Origin: Corynebacterium anserum | Lineage (GTDB): Bacteria; Actinomycetota; Actinomycetes; Mycobacteriales; Mycobacteriaceae | Assembly (NCBI RefSeq): GCF_014262665.1 | Contig: NZ_CP046883.1 | Coordinates: 2,108,001 to 2,172,000 of the forward strand | Length of the DNA: 64,000 nucleotides | Reading direction: 5' to 3' | Part shown: positions 43,923 to 53,400 of the stretch, piece by piece | How positions within the stretch are numbered: position 1 is the first letter of the stretch | Layout of the letters: each line of letters opens with the position of its first letter | Made by a program: the position numbers and the translations under genes | Notes under the pieces: generated by a model | Database searches by the model: none | What the model was told of the DNA's origin: nothing | Seen by the model: the letters and a program-made list of their open reading frames with translations, nothing else

Positions 43923-45134
43923 CTATACGGGATGGCCTACCAGCTTTGCTACGATGCGCGGACGAGCTCTTTCAATCGGGTTTTCCACCCACGTCCACAC
44001 GAGCAACCCGGCGCATACGCCAATGGCGGTTTTCACGACAACAAGGACGACAAGCGGGAGATCGTTCAAAGCCGGAACAAGGTAGATGACAAGCAGCGCA
44101 GTGGGAAGATGCGCCAGGTAAATCGAATAGCTGGCACGTCCCACCGTCTGAATCCACTTCAGCGACCACAGGCGTTCCATCACATCCCCCACCGCGTCGG
44201 CCGTTGGAAAGAAGCTGTAGGCGATGATCATTGCAATGCCCAGTGACTGGAAAAAGTAGCGGCCTGTGTCTTGCCAGATGGCACTGCGCGGAGCGGTGGC
44301 AAGCACGAAAATAGCCACGCCCATGAAAAGTAGGGATAAGCGTCTCCACGAACTTCCTGAGCATGAATCCCCCATGGCGTGCGCAGGACTCTGCTCAGTG
44401 ACGATGCTGTCTTGCCTCCACTCATCTATGCGGCTCTGCGTTTCGTTGCCTTGTTTTTGTGTGGCCTCGTCGTGTGGTTTTTCTCTGTCTGCACTGCTCT
44501 GTTTCTGTTTCCGACGCATCACCAACAAGCAAGCAACGATGCCGATGGAAATACTATCCAGACGAGCATCGGTGGCGTAGTAGAGGCGATCGAATCCTGC
44601 TCCCTGATAAGCCAAAACGATGCGCAATATTAAGGAGAATAACGCCACTACCGTCGCGACCCAGAACAGGTTGCGCCGAGCCCTCTGCCCACGGATCAAC
44701 ACCACCCAGATGATTGCAAAGCCAATGTAAAACTGCTCTTCCACGCCCAGGCTCCATGTCACATGGGATCCGGGAAGTCCGCCCTCGAAGGAGTAGGCAG
44801 CAAACCAGTTATAGACGAAGAAAATCTGCGCCAGTAGTGGGCCAAAGACCTCCCGATGCGCAACACCATAGAGGAGCGTGGGGATGACAATGCAGACAAC
44901 AAGCGGCGGTAGAAGTTTCAGTAAACGCTTAACATAGAAAAGTTTTACGTCGAAACCGTTCGTCTTTTCGTATTCCCTCATCACCACATAGGTAATGATG
45001 AAGCCCGAAATGGTGAAGAAAACGGTAACGCCCGCTCCTCCCGGCACCAAGTTTCCCGCACCCGCATGCGAGACCACCACCAGCAGCACAGCACATGCGC
45101 GAAGTGCATCAAGAAGTTCAAAACGCTTCGCCAT
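43923..45134 (-). CDS. Membrane O-acyltransferase of the polysaccharide locus
   Basis: 403 residues, about ten membrane segments. LLDALRACAVLLVVVSHAGA (with Arg and catalytic His), GVTVFFTISGFIITYVVMRE, LFYVKRLLKLLPPLVV and HVTWSLGVEEQFYIGF are the acyltransferase 3 family hallmarks. A 60-residue polar loop (QKQSSADREKPHDEATQKQ) interrupts the C-terminal half. It lies 3 bp after the WecG-like gene and so probably acylates the same polysaccharide. Confidence 0.88.
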   Translation of the reverse strand: MAKRFELLDALRACAVLLVVVSHAGAGNLVPGGAGVTVFFTISGFIITYVVMREYEKTNGFDVKLFYVKRLLKLLPPLVVCIVIPTLLYGVAHREVFGPLLAQIFFVYNWFAAYSFEGGLPGSHVTWSLGVEEQFYIGFAIIWVVLIRGQRARRNLFWVATVVALFSLILRIVLAYQGAGFDRLYYATDARLDSISIGIVACLLVMRRKQKQSSADREKPHDEATQKQGNETQSRIDEWRQDSIVTEQSPAHAMGDSCSGSSWRRLSLLFMGVAIFVLATAPRSAIWQDTGRYFFQSLGIAMIIAYSFFPTADAVGDVMERLWSLKWIQTVGRASYSIYLAHLPTALLVIYLVPALNDLPLVVLVVVKTAIGVCAGLLVWTWVENPIERARPRIVAKLVGHPV

Positions 45135-45137
45135 GAC

Positions 45138-45947
45138 CTATTTTCCCACGCGCTGTCTGTGAGCCATGGCACTTGCGATCACGCCGAGAAACAGAGGGCC
45201 GACCACCACATACCGATAAGCCAGTCGCTTCGGTTCCTTCATTAAGCGATAAACCCACTCGAGACTAAGGTTTTGCATCCATTCAGGGGCACGTTCAACC
45301 TCTCCAGCAGCGAAGTCCACCGCAGCACCGGATCCGATGTACCACGCTCCGGGGAGTACCTCGCGGAAGTCCTCGACCCACTGCTCTTGTTTCGGGGAGC
45401 TCAAGCACACAAAAACGATATCCGGCTGCAACTCCACGATGCGTTGCGCCGCTTCATCGAAGCCGCCCGGTGCGAAGGGGACCGATACGCCAACGATGTC
45501 CAGCTCTTGCCCGTTGCTTTCTGTGAGGTTGGCTATCGCCTGTTGCCTCACGTCGTCGCGGCCGCCTACCACGGCAATGCGCTTTCCCGTTCCCCTCGCC
45601 GCTGTCGCGACGCGAGGAAGAAGGTCCGCACCGGTGATTCTGTGGATATTGTCTGCGCCTAGCTTTTTCAAAAGAATCTCAACGGGTTTGCCATCCGTGA
45701 GCAATATCTCGGCTGTCTGAAAAACTTCCCGCCACTGTGCGTCGAGCACCAGGCGATTAATGTGATCGACGTTGGGTGTGATGACCAGCTTGGGTGTACT
45801 GGGTGTTTCTGACAGAAAAAGAGATACAGCTTCGGCTGCAGTACCCGGAAACACCGGGCGACCTAGTATTTCTGCTTTGGAACTCGACCTATCCACGGTG
45901 AGGAGGTTGAATTGCTGCAGAAGGCGAGCTACTGACGTAACGCTCAT
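45138..45947 (-). CDS. WecG/TagA/CpsF-family glycosyltransferase
   Basis: 269 residues with the GT26 pattern: TPNVDHINRLVLDAQWREVF, LTDGKPVEILLKKLGADNIH, RITGADLLPRV, VGVSVPFAPGGFDEAAQRIV, VCLSSPKQEQWVEDFRE, GSGAAVDFAAGEVERAPEWM and LEWVYRLMKEPKRLAYRY. Family members add an N-acetylmannosamine-type or related sugar to the lipid-linked first sugar. It is the only cytoplasmic non-initiating glycosyltransferase in the locus, pointing to a very short repeat unit. ATG 45947 with GGAAAG upstream. Confidence 0.9.
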   Translation of the reverse strand: MSVTSVARLLQQFNLLTVDRSSSKAEILGRPVFPGTAAEAVSLFLSETPSTPKLVITPNVDHINRLVLDAQWREVFQTAEILLTDGKPVEILLKKLGADNIHRITGADLLPRVATAARGTGKRIAVVGGRDDVRQQAIANLTESNGQELDIVGVSVPFAPGGFDEAAQRIVELQPDIVFVCLSSPKQEQWVEDFREVLPGAWYIGSGAAVDFAAGEVERAPEWMQNLSLEWVYRLMKEPKRLAYRYVVVGPLFLGVIASAMAHRQRVGK

Positions 45948-46057
45948 GTGATTATCGCTTTCCTTTTCGACCGCGAACTCTATGTCGAACTCTATGCTCT
46001 GGAGCGCGAAGTCATTTTTATGAAACTATAACAGCGGGGCCTGTGAGACTAAGCGCC

Positions 46058-47686
46058 TCAGCGGCTGCGAATCGCGCTCCGCGGCCGTAAGGCGCTGTCG
46101 TTTTTGCCTCCACCACCAGCCCAGAAGATCTTTTTCCCGGCCGTTGTCGCCGTGCGCACAGGCGCCAATCCACACAAGAGACCGATGAAGAAAAGAGCGG
46201 GGATAGCCACCGGAGCTCCAAAAAGCGACTCGGCAAAGAAGGAAGCCGTGGCGAAGGCAGCAAGAACCGCCGTCGCCTCCTCCGTGAGACGGGGCAACAC
46301 CACAAAAGTCATGACGCTGAGAAACAAGACGGCCAGCAATCCAAGCTGATACAAATAGGTACCCACAGCGCTCTCCCCGCCGGATCCCAACCAGTCGCGC
46401 GGAGAGATATCAGGGTTATACAGGCGGTAGAAGTTGCCACCACTACCCACTCCGTGCCCCAGGGGGGACGACGCCAATGAATAGATGCCGCTTAGTAAAC
46501 CAGCGTTGTGAATCGACGTGCTCTCCCCACCCGAAGCACCCACGGGGTCCGCGAGAGCAGCCGGAATATAACCAATGCCTTGAACAGCAGTGGTGTACGC
46601 AAAAGTAGCCCCAATTCCAAAAGCGATAGAACAGATGAACGCCCATAGTTTGCTCCACCCCACGCACGAAAAAACATAGCTCACCACACCAGCGGCGATC
46701 ATGAGCAAACTGTTCTTCGTAGAAGCCAAGATGATTACGCTAAAGCCAGATACCACCACAAAGAAGCTGAAAAGAACAATGCCCCGTGTACATTGCCTCG
46801 TCCGCACAGCACGCATGAAGATAATGGCTCCATGAAGCACAACGAATGTGGCGACGTAACCGGCTGTGACCGGCTCCATGAGAAAACCACCGACACGGCT
46901 CAGTTCAAAACCTGCAAAAACCGTCGTCTCCGACAAGGAATTCAGTCCTGGAAGAGCGTCTGCATGGAGAAAATGACGCCACGCCTCAGTCCCCATGGAC
47001 AATTCCCCCAGCGACCCCACTAAGAGAATGGCGGCTGTCACTCCCACAAGCCATTGGGAGTAGAGTTGCCCGCCGAGATCACGCACGGGGTCGCTCAAGG
47101 CAATAACCACAAGTAGGGCAATAGGTAGGGCAAAGTTGCGAGCATTCGCTACAAAACTGCTGTTAAAACCAGCATTATGCACAACTAGTACCACCGCGTA
47201 CACGGCGAGTATGGCGAGCAGCCAACGGTTGCCTCTGCTCCTCCACCCATGTCGATAAAACACCACCAACGCAACAGCTGCGACAAGGATCGTCTTCGCC
47301 TCATTGACAACGATTCCCACTTCGCCATCGTTCCCGTGGAACAGTCCCAACAAAGTGTTCTGCAATAATGCGGCCGATACTGCGGAGGCCACCACCGTAG
47401 GCATGTCCACCATTGCAATGACCACTCCCAGGCCGAGGATGAATAGCAGCGCGAAAGCCGCCGAGATAAGACCGAACCGACTAGGAAACACGCACAGCGG
47501 AACGGCGAATATGATCATCGTGGTGACAAGGCCAATGGTGATACGGAACAACGACCACATCACACCCGTCCGGTCATTGCTAGCGGTGCGTCTGCTCTCA
47601 TCAACAGAATCGACAGGAGCAGCCTCCACGCCCCGGGGTATTCGCCGGGGTTTAAGAACAGAGTTCATAGTCATTGTCCCTGCCAC
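46058..47686 (-). CDS. O-antigen ligase/polymerase-like membrane protein
   Basis: 542 residues, 11-12 membrane segments, with the large outside loop near the C-terminus typical of Wzy/WaaL proteins (SPLGHGVGSGGNFYRLYNPD, then GSGGESAVGTYLYQLGLLAV). The likely job is polymerising or ligating flipped repeat units. Start uncertain: GTG 47686, or ATG at 47674 or 47668. Between it and the wecG-like gene is 110 bp without a clear feature. Confidence 0.8.
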   Translation of the reverse strand: MAGTMTMNSVLKPRRIPRGVEAAPVDSVDESRRTASNDRTGVMWSLFRITIGLVTTMIIFAVPLCVFPSRFGLISAAFALLFILGLGVVIAMVDMPTVVASAVSAALLQNTLLGLFHGNDGEVGIVVNEAKTILVAAVALVVFYRHGWRSRGNRWLLAILAVYAVVLVVHNAGFNSSFVANARNFALPIALLVVIALSDPVRDLGGQLYSQWLVGVTAAILLVGSLGELSMGTEAWRHFLHADALPGLNSLSETTVFAGFELSRVGGFLMEPVTAGYVATFVVLHGAIIFMRAVRTRQCTRGIVLFSFFVVVSGFSVIILASTKNSLLMIAAGVVSYVFSCVGWSKLWAFICSIAFGIGATFAYTTAVQGIGYIPAALADPVGASGGESTSIHNAGLLSGIYSLASSPLGHGVGSGGNFYRLYNPDISPRDWLGSGGESAVGTYLYQLGLLAVLFLSVMTFVVLPRLTEEATAVLAAFATASFFAESLFGAPVAIPALFFIGLLCGLAPVRTATTAGKKIFWAGGGGKNDSALRPRSAIRSR

Positions 47687-47769
47687 CTATATCGCGGTTG
47701 GAGAAATGGGCGGCGTCGAAGGTTGAAAAGATGGACACCACCACGCGGTGAGGAACCAGCACCATCGCA

Positions 47770-49041
47770 TCAACACACACCGACAAAGTTTTCTTGCGAG
47801 CGTTGCCTCAACAGACCCACACCTTTGCGTAGCTGGGCAGTCCGCTCTTCGGTGTGATCCATAGCATCCGCAATACCGACTTCGAGAGCCTCACCGCAAC
47901 CAGGCTCAGGGTTCACGGCGTAACTGGGAAGCCCGACGTCAGTAAGTAGTCCCTCAACCTTGCCGTGCGTAGCGAGCACCACTGCTGGCGTGAGCTGGTT
48001 CATCGCCAAAATCGCTAGGTGCATGCGCCCCGTCACCACACAATCAGCTTCTCGAGCCAGCATGGCGATCTGTGCCGGGGAATACAGCGTGTCTAACGCG
48101 ATATAGTCAATATTCGCTTCATCTAGCTTCTCGGTAAATGCGTTGATTGCTGCTATGTCATCACCGCCGACATTAGCCACGTGAGGAACCAAAACCACCG
48201 TGCGCCCACGCTGTGCACACTCGGAGCAAACCCTGAGCATGTCGTCGGAGATATCCATACGCGACGCAATAAGCCCGGAGACGTTGACCAGCACGTAAGG
48301 AGATGTCACCGCTACAGGGGGTTCGGGCTCTGACTCCCAATCCAGTGAGAACACCATATCCGCACCAAAAATGGGCTCTAAGCCCGTGTCCTTGGCAAAC
48401 CTGCGAGCGCTCACGGAATCGCGAACAATCACCCGCACACCGGCTTCCAATGCCGCTCGTGCCGCATCGATAACCAATGGGTCGACGTTCTCCCCCCAGG
48501 AAAAACCAAAAATACGGGTATCAATTCCAGCATGTGCTGCAGCAGCGGCTAGTGACCAACTTTTGACCGCAACACCACGCTGATATCCCCCGTCGATTAT
48601 GTCAGCTCCAACAATTCCCAAACGCCCTGTTTTGCGCAGAGATTCCACCCATACCCCGAGAGCCTTCCGCCTAGCGGAGCCAGAGCCGTAGATGAGAGAA
48701 GTGGCGTCGAAAGTCTTCACACCGGCGGGAATACGGTAAGTCGACTCAGCTTTCACCCCCACTTCAATGGAGCCTGGGGTATTAGCCATGATGGAATCGA
48801 GCATCGCCTGGTCTCCGATGTTCGACATGCCTGTCGAGGCGATAACCGTCATTCCTGTTTTTTCCACATCACCTAAGTGAGCTGCTTCCACGCTGGCTCT
48901 GTCGGCAGCCATGATCCGACGGAGCACGGTGTCGCGGTCACGCACGCTGAGATACCGTCCCCGAACTGCCTTTGCGAGGCGGATAATCCCCCGCGGAGCG
49001 GTGCTCTTCGCCTGCTCTTTGAGCTTGCTGTATATACTCAT
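47770..49041 (-). CDS. Polysaccharide pyruvyl transferase family protein
   Basis: 423 residues of the PF04230 family: STGMSNIGDQAMLDSIMANT at the start, GIVGADIIDGGYQRG, IFGFSWGENVDPLVIDAARA, VIVRDSVSARRFAKDTGL and VVTGRMHLAILAMNQLTPAV. These proteins move pyruvate from phosphoenolpyruvate onto a sugar as a ketal, giving the polymer a negative charge. GAGGAG precedes ATG 49041. It follows the tyrosine-kinase gene by 15 bp, so both are one operon. Confidence 0.87.
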   Translation of the reverse strand: MSIYSKLKEQAKSTAPRGIIRLAKAVRGRYLSVRDRDTVLRRIMAADRASVEAAHLGDVEKTGMTVIASTGMSNIGDQAMLDSIMANTPGSIEVGVKAESTYRIPAGVKTFDATSLIYGSGSARRKALGVWVESLRKTGRLGIVGADIIDGGYQRGVAVKSWSLAAAAAHAGIDTRIFGFSWGENVDPLVIDAARAALEAGVRVIVRDSVSARRFAKDTGLEPIFGADMVFSLDWESEPEPPVAVTSPYVLVNVSGLIASRMDISDDMLRVCSECAQRGRTVVLVPHVANVGGDDIAAINAFTEKLDEANIDYIALDTLYSPAQIAMLAREADCVVTGRMHLAILAMNQLTPAVVLATHGKVEGLLTDVGLPSYAVNPEPGCGEALEVGIADAMDHTEERTAQLRKGVGLLRQRSQENFVGVC

Positions 49042-49056
49042 TGCTCCTCAGCCCGA

Positions 49057-50505
49057 TTATGCCTTTGAACCCTGAGGTTCTGGCTGGTAATTGTAGTGAG
49101 ACTTCTTCGCCCGGAGCTTCGCGCGTCCTAGAAGAATGCCGAATATTGGTGCTTTTACTTTTTCCAATGCGGAGACTGTTTTCACCAATTGGTCTTGGGA
49201 AGTCTTACCGGCATTCACCACGATGACCGTGCCGTCGACGTGCTTGGCAACAGCAACCGCATCGGCAGCGACGAGTACGGGCGAGGTGTCCAGCACAACG
49301 TAATCAAAGTCTCTCTTCAGTTCATTGAGCAATACCTCAAGCCTGTGAGAAGAAAGGATCTCCGTGGGATTAGGCAGGCTATTACCGGCAGGCAAGACGC
49401 TTAAACCATCATCTCGGGTGATGATTGCGTCCTGAGTTGTCATGTCGGAGTTGAGCAGGTTAGACAAGCCGCGGCCTTGTTCAATACCGAGGTAGTCAGC
49501 CACCTTAGGGCGTCGCAGATCGAGTTCTGCGACGATTACCTTGTGGCCTGCCTCGACTAGTGCTGATGCGGCATTAATTGTGGTGACGGTCTTACCGGAT
49601 TCTGCGTCCGGCGATGTGATCATCACAGTTTTGGAATCTTTGTCGATGCCCATGTAGCTGAGGTTGACAGCCATCTCACGATAGGCCTCGGCGGTACGTG
49701 AATAGCCAGACTCGAAGTCGGCCAATTTCTTGTCTTTCAAAGTGGCATCTTCAGGAACGGTAGCCAGCAGGGGGAGATCAACAATGGCATCGACATCCTC
49801 GGGGGTGCGCAGGCGCCGATCCGCAAAGTGAATAATAAGTGCGAGGAAGAAACCGAGGATCAATCCAAGGAGCAGCCCGCCGGCGGCATAGGACCATCCG
49901 CTTGGGCCACTGGGCGCTGTGGGAACCTGTGGAACGTTGAGCTTTTCCGCGTAGAACGCGGACTTTCCTTCTTTCTTCGACTTCTTGGGGGCTACGGTGA
50001 ATTCACCGTTTTCGTAGACGTAGTAGGTTTGGTCCGCATCGGCCTTGTCGTCCTCCGACGCACCATTCCTCGAAATCTCAGACACATATGCACCCATGAC
50101 CTCGAGTGAAGCATCAGCCAAGCGCTGAGCGTCCTGAGGATCCTGACCGGTTGCTGTGATGTCGATCAAGACTGATTCTTTACGGGCCTTGGCTGTCACG
50201 CTGCGTTGAATATCTTGGACCGTGGTTCCGTCGCCCAGCTTGTCGGCAATACGCTCCTCCACTGCGCCCGTGTTAATAAGGTCGGCGTAGGTAGCGGTCA
50301 TAGCCTGTGCGGCTTGTCCTGCCTGGAGCTGATTCAGCGTGCCGCCTTTTTCAGCAGCTGCGGAGACATATAGCGTCCCGCTGGAACTGTACTGCGGCTT
50401 CTTTGTGAAGCCGTAGGCTGCGCCCGCGATGCAAAATACCACGGCCACAAGCAGAATGATGAGCCATCGTTGCTTGAAGAACGTCTTGATCTGGTTCAAT
50501 TCCAC
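49057..50505 (-). CDS. Wzz chain-length/BY-family tyrosine autokinase
   Basis: 482 residues: a Wzz domain between two membrane helices (about 14-33 and 207-226), then a cytoplasmic kinase: Walker A TSPDAESGKTVTT (about 298-308), Walker A' VIVAELDLRRP, Walker B YVVLDTSPV, and a short Tyr cluster (Tyr471, Tyr473 in HYNYQ) for autophosphorylation. Walker A' has Glu-Leu-Asp where many BY-kinases have Asp-x-Asp. It should set chain length and control export, reversed by the phosphatase encoded divergently at 50855. GTG start. Confidence 0.92.
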   Translation of the reverse strand: MELNQIKTFFKQRWLIILLVAVVFCIAGAAYGFTKKPQYSSSGTLYVSAAAEKGGTLNQLQAGQAAQAMTATYADLINTGAVEERIADKLGDGTTVQDIQRSVTAKARKESVLIDITATGQDPQDAQRLADASLEVMGAYVSEISRNGASEDDKADADQTYYVYENGEFTVAPKKSKKEGKSAFYAEKLNVPQVPTAPSGPSGWSYAAGGLLLGLILGFFLALIIHFADRRLRTPEDVDAIVDLPLLATVPEDATLKDKKLADFESGYSRTAEAYREMAVNLSYMGIDKDSKTVMITSPDAESGKTVTTINAASALVEAGHKVIVAELDLRRPKVADYLGIEQGRGLSNLLNSDMTTQDAIITRDDGLSVLPAGNSLPNPTEILSSHRLEVLLNELKRDFDYVVLDTSPVLVAADAVAVAKHVDGTVIVVNAGKTSQDQLVKTVSALEKVKAPIFGILLGRAKLRAKKSHYNYQPEPQGSKA

Positions 50506-50854
50506 AGCAGGTTTACCTCGGTTTTATTTGCGCTATGGCAACGTGGTTGTAGAGTTTCTGCAGGTTCTTGGCTGTATGCGCGTATTTCCGTACGGCTTTC
50601 GCAAGCTTTCTGCAACCGGCCACCATATGGGTTGTATCTGGGACACTACGTATAAAAATATGTTTTACGGTTCCTTGGCATGAACCTTAATCCAGACGAA
50701 AACGAAACCCTAGGGGGGCAACAAAATTCCCCCCTTCTGTAACATTTTGTTCATATTTGACGATGTCTTTCGTTTACCTCGCCGTCCACTCCTGGCCATA
50801 GTATCGCCATACGGCTCACTCCATAGTCCTGCGTTACACCATTAGACTGTCCCT
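50506..50854. promoter_or_regulatory. Divergent kinase/phosphatase promoter region
   Basis: 350 bp between the tyrosine kinase and phosphatase starts. It holds a G6/C6 inverted repeat (about 50709-50735, TAGGGGGG...CCCCCC) that could form a hairpin in either transcript. No gene is seen. Confidence 0.45.
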
Positions 50855-51703
50855 ATGATCACATCGATTATGGCGGTCTGCACGGCGAACCAGTGCCGCT
50901 CCCCGTATATCGAACTTCAGCTGCGTCACGCGCTTGCCGCTCTCTCCCCCTCTGTGGCACACGCCGTCACCATTTGCAGTGCAGGTACCCAAGCCACCAA
51001 CGGGACTTCCATCCATCCATCGACTGCACGCACCCTTCTAGAACAGCTCCCATCTACGACCCCAGATCACACCCTTTTCGCCTTTTCCAACCAGCCTTCT
51101 TCCAATCTCGATCAGGCCACTTCTGCTCCGGGGCTGCCTGACTTTACTGACGATCACATTATTTCTACTAACCGAACCTTAAGCGGCTTCCGCTCAACCT
51201 TCCTCACCCCGAGACTTGCCCGCCAACAGGACCTCATTCTCTGTGCTACAGATGCCCATCGCCAGCAAGTAGTGCGTCGCAGCCCCGCGATGACACACAA
51301 AACCGTTGTCCTCGGCCGTTTGGCAGAATCTCTTCGCCTCCTGCAGGGCAATGCCCAGATCGATTCTCTGGCGACTATTGAGGACACCGCTCGGACCACC
51401 ACTCGGGGCCAGCCGCAAAATGCCGTTCAGAGCACTCCACAGGGCACCGCGTCCCAGGGCACCTCTCCTACCACGTATCCTGTCGCGCACATCCCGGATC
51501 TTTCCACCCTCCTCCACACATTGCCCTCACTTCCCGGCGATCCCGCCTCTTTCGATTGCCCTGATCCCATCGGGCGCTCCGAGGATTTTTTCGACGCCAC
51601 CGCTGCACGACTCAACCGCGACATAGAACCCATTGCCCGATGGATCGTGGCTTTGCACACCAAACAGATCCACAGTAACGACACTGCGGCTGCGCGTGAA
51701 TAA
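50855..51703 (+). CDS. Low-molecular-weight protein tyrosine phosphatase
   Basis: The N-terminal P-loop IMAVCTANQCRSPYIELQLR fits VCxxNxCRSP, with nucleophile Cys and Arg; ICSAGTQATNG is the typical second motif. The general-acid Asp is in FDCPDPIGRSEDFFDATAAR near the end. At 282 residues it is almost double the usual 150: a Thr/Ser/Gln-rich insertion of about 60 residues precedes the DP loop, and another lies near residue 75. Divergent from the BY-kinase, so it most likely dephosphorylates that kinase. Confidence 0.87.
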   Translation: MITSIMAVCTANQCRSPYIELQLRHALAALSPSVAHAVTICSAGTQATNGTSIHPSTARTLLEQLPSTTPDHTLFAFSNQPSSNLDQATSAPGLPDFTDDHIISTNRTLSGFRSTFLTPRLARQQDLILCATDAHRQQVVRRSPAMTHKTVVLGRLAESLRLLQGNAQIDSLATIEDTARTTTRGQPQNAVQSTPQGTASQGTSPTTYPVAHIPDLSTLLHTLPSLPGDPASFDCPDPIGRSEDFFDATAARLNRDIEPIARWIVALHTKQIHSNDTAAARE

Positions 51704-51900
51704 CGTGTTGTGATGACGGGCTGATTGTGGTGAAAAGCTGGTTATGATGCCTAGCTCATGGGGTTCCCAAGCTGATTGCGATGCCTGACCGAGACACAAG
51801 AATCTATCCTCCGCCACCCTGCCTGCCGCTCGGCGCACCATGCACATCGTCGCCCAATGGGTCATTCCAAAAACGATGTAGCGCCACGGTGCGCGCTGCG

Positions 51901-52950
51901 TCAAAGACAATGCCGGGACCAGCCGGCTTTTGCTAGCAAGTCTGCTCGCTCATCAAGCAAGGCACGGGTAGCTTCATCCCTGCGCGCTCGACTCACAAGT
52001 TCCTCAAAATCCTTACACTCCCCCAAGCCGCGTTGTGCCGCAGCTCGAACAAGAGCCGTATTGGAGACAGGGATGGCGTCGGGAAAAGAGGGCAACGAAC
52101 CTGACTCGGCAATCATGCGAAAGGCAAGGGAGTCTCCGCCAACGTAGGGGTGGTGAACCCGTCCACCGATAATCCACGCATGGGAGATGACATCACGGGC
52201 GTGGAAGTAGAGCGTGGAACGAAAATCCCGATCCGGCCCGGTGCCCCTCGCAGCGGAGAGCACATGCGTGGCCAGCTCATGGCCAGCCATCGCACTCACA
52301 CCGGTAGACACGGTGAGGGGGATATGTGGAAAGACCTCCGTGAGCTTAGCTGCAGCAGGAACTCGATCCCACCCGTAAATCGGTGATGTCACCTCGCCCT
52401 CATCGTTGACATGGGCGGAAAACACACACCGAGGCTCATGGGGCGAGGAAGCAACGCGCTGAATAATGTCAACTCACGGGCGAGTGTGGATAATATCTCC
52501 TCCGAGGAAAGGCTCGGAATATCAAGGGCGATACGGGTGCGACGTGCCGTTCGCCCAGCACCATCGACGGCAATGAACGCGGTTGAACGTACCCCCCACA
52601 TGCACTCCAATAGCGAGGATGTGTGTAGCGGTGGCATGCAACAGGGTGGGAATTCTGCCATTTTTCTTCCGTCCGTTCGGCTCCTCATTGTGCGCGACTT
52701 CCCGCGCGCGCCCTGATGCAAAACCGCCCCATGCTCGCCCTGGTGCAGAACTCTGTGCGACTAGATTGGCCTCAATGAGAGCGGAAACGTGACGCGTGAC
52801 AGTTGGTTGGGAAAGTCCCAATGTCTGGGATAGATGGGATCGGTCGATTCCCGGCGCGGTTCTTATCTGGTGGTAAATGCATGCAATAGGGCTGGTAGGC
52901 AAGCGGAAGTCTGCGATAGCGCTATGAGCGTGCTGCATTGTTGGGTCCAT
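51901..52950 (-). pseudogene. ROK-family transcriptional regulator with two frameshifts
   Basis: The frame from 52950 encodes a winged-helix start (IYHQIRTAPGIDRSHLSQTL, GLSQPTVTRHVSALIEANLV) and reaches HILAIGVHVG. It continues in a second frame (STAFIAVDGAGRTARRTRIA to PRPMSLGVCF) and then a third (SAHVNDEGEVTSPIYGWDRV, YFHARDVISHAWIIGGRVHH). The shifts fall near 52590, at a run of six C, and near 52425. The C-terminal part of a ROK protein is also missing after 51901. Slippage in C6 could be a true mutation, phase variation or a sequencing error, but two shifts plus truncation favour decay. An inverted repeat at 52971-52988 may be its operator. Confidence 0.8.
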
Positions 52951-52970
52951 TCTTTTAGCCTAAATCACTT

Positions 52971-52988
52971 ATAGACCTCTCTGTCTAT
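52971..52988. promoter_or_regulatory. Inverted repeat upstream of the ROK pseudogene
   Basis: ATAGAC-CTCTCT-GTCTAT, a perfect 6+6 inverted repeat just upstream of the broken regulator and 105 bp before the ABC fragment; a probable former operator for both. Confidence 0.45.
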
Positions 52989-53092
52989 TTAGCGCAATAA
53001 ATCTACGCCGCTCCCCGTAAATAAACCACTTAATATTCACGATGAATGGATATCTGGAGTCGAAACTAGACTATGTGGTCTACTTCTGAGCA

Positions 53093-53341
53093 GTGGCACA
53101 ATACAAAACCAATACCGATGACTTCGTCAAGGCCATCGCAGCACAAGCCAACATCTCAGAAGACAGTGCACGTACCCAACTAGACGGATCGCATTTTTAT
53201 ACCGCAAGTGAGCAACCTACGGCGTTGGCACAGGTCAAAACGGCTCTATTCCACACTGCAGAGTTCCTCCACTCGGAAGGGGAAATTGGCGAGCCGGAAG
53301 GCCAAGCACACTACGCACACGCTGTCACATATGGCGGATAG
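53093..53341 (+). pseudogene. C-terminal fragment of an ABC solute-binding protein (sulfonate/taurine type)
   Basis: 82 codons reading FVKAIAAQANISEDSARTQL, then DGSHFYTASEQPTALAQVKT and LFHTAEFLHSEGEIGEPEGQ resemble the last part of SsuA/TauA-like binding proteins. The signal peptide and both main lobes are absent. It is followed at 60 bp by the matching type of ATPase, so an uptake operon once stood here. Confidence 0.6.
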
Positions 53342-53400
53342 AAAACGTCCACACACGGCAGATAGAAAACAGCCTCGGCTGAGGCATAAAAGGAACACCA

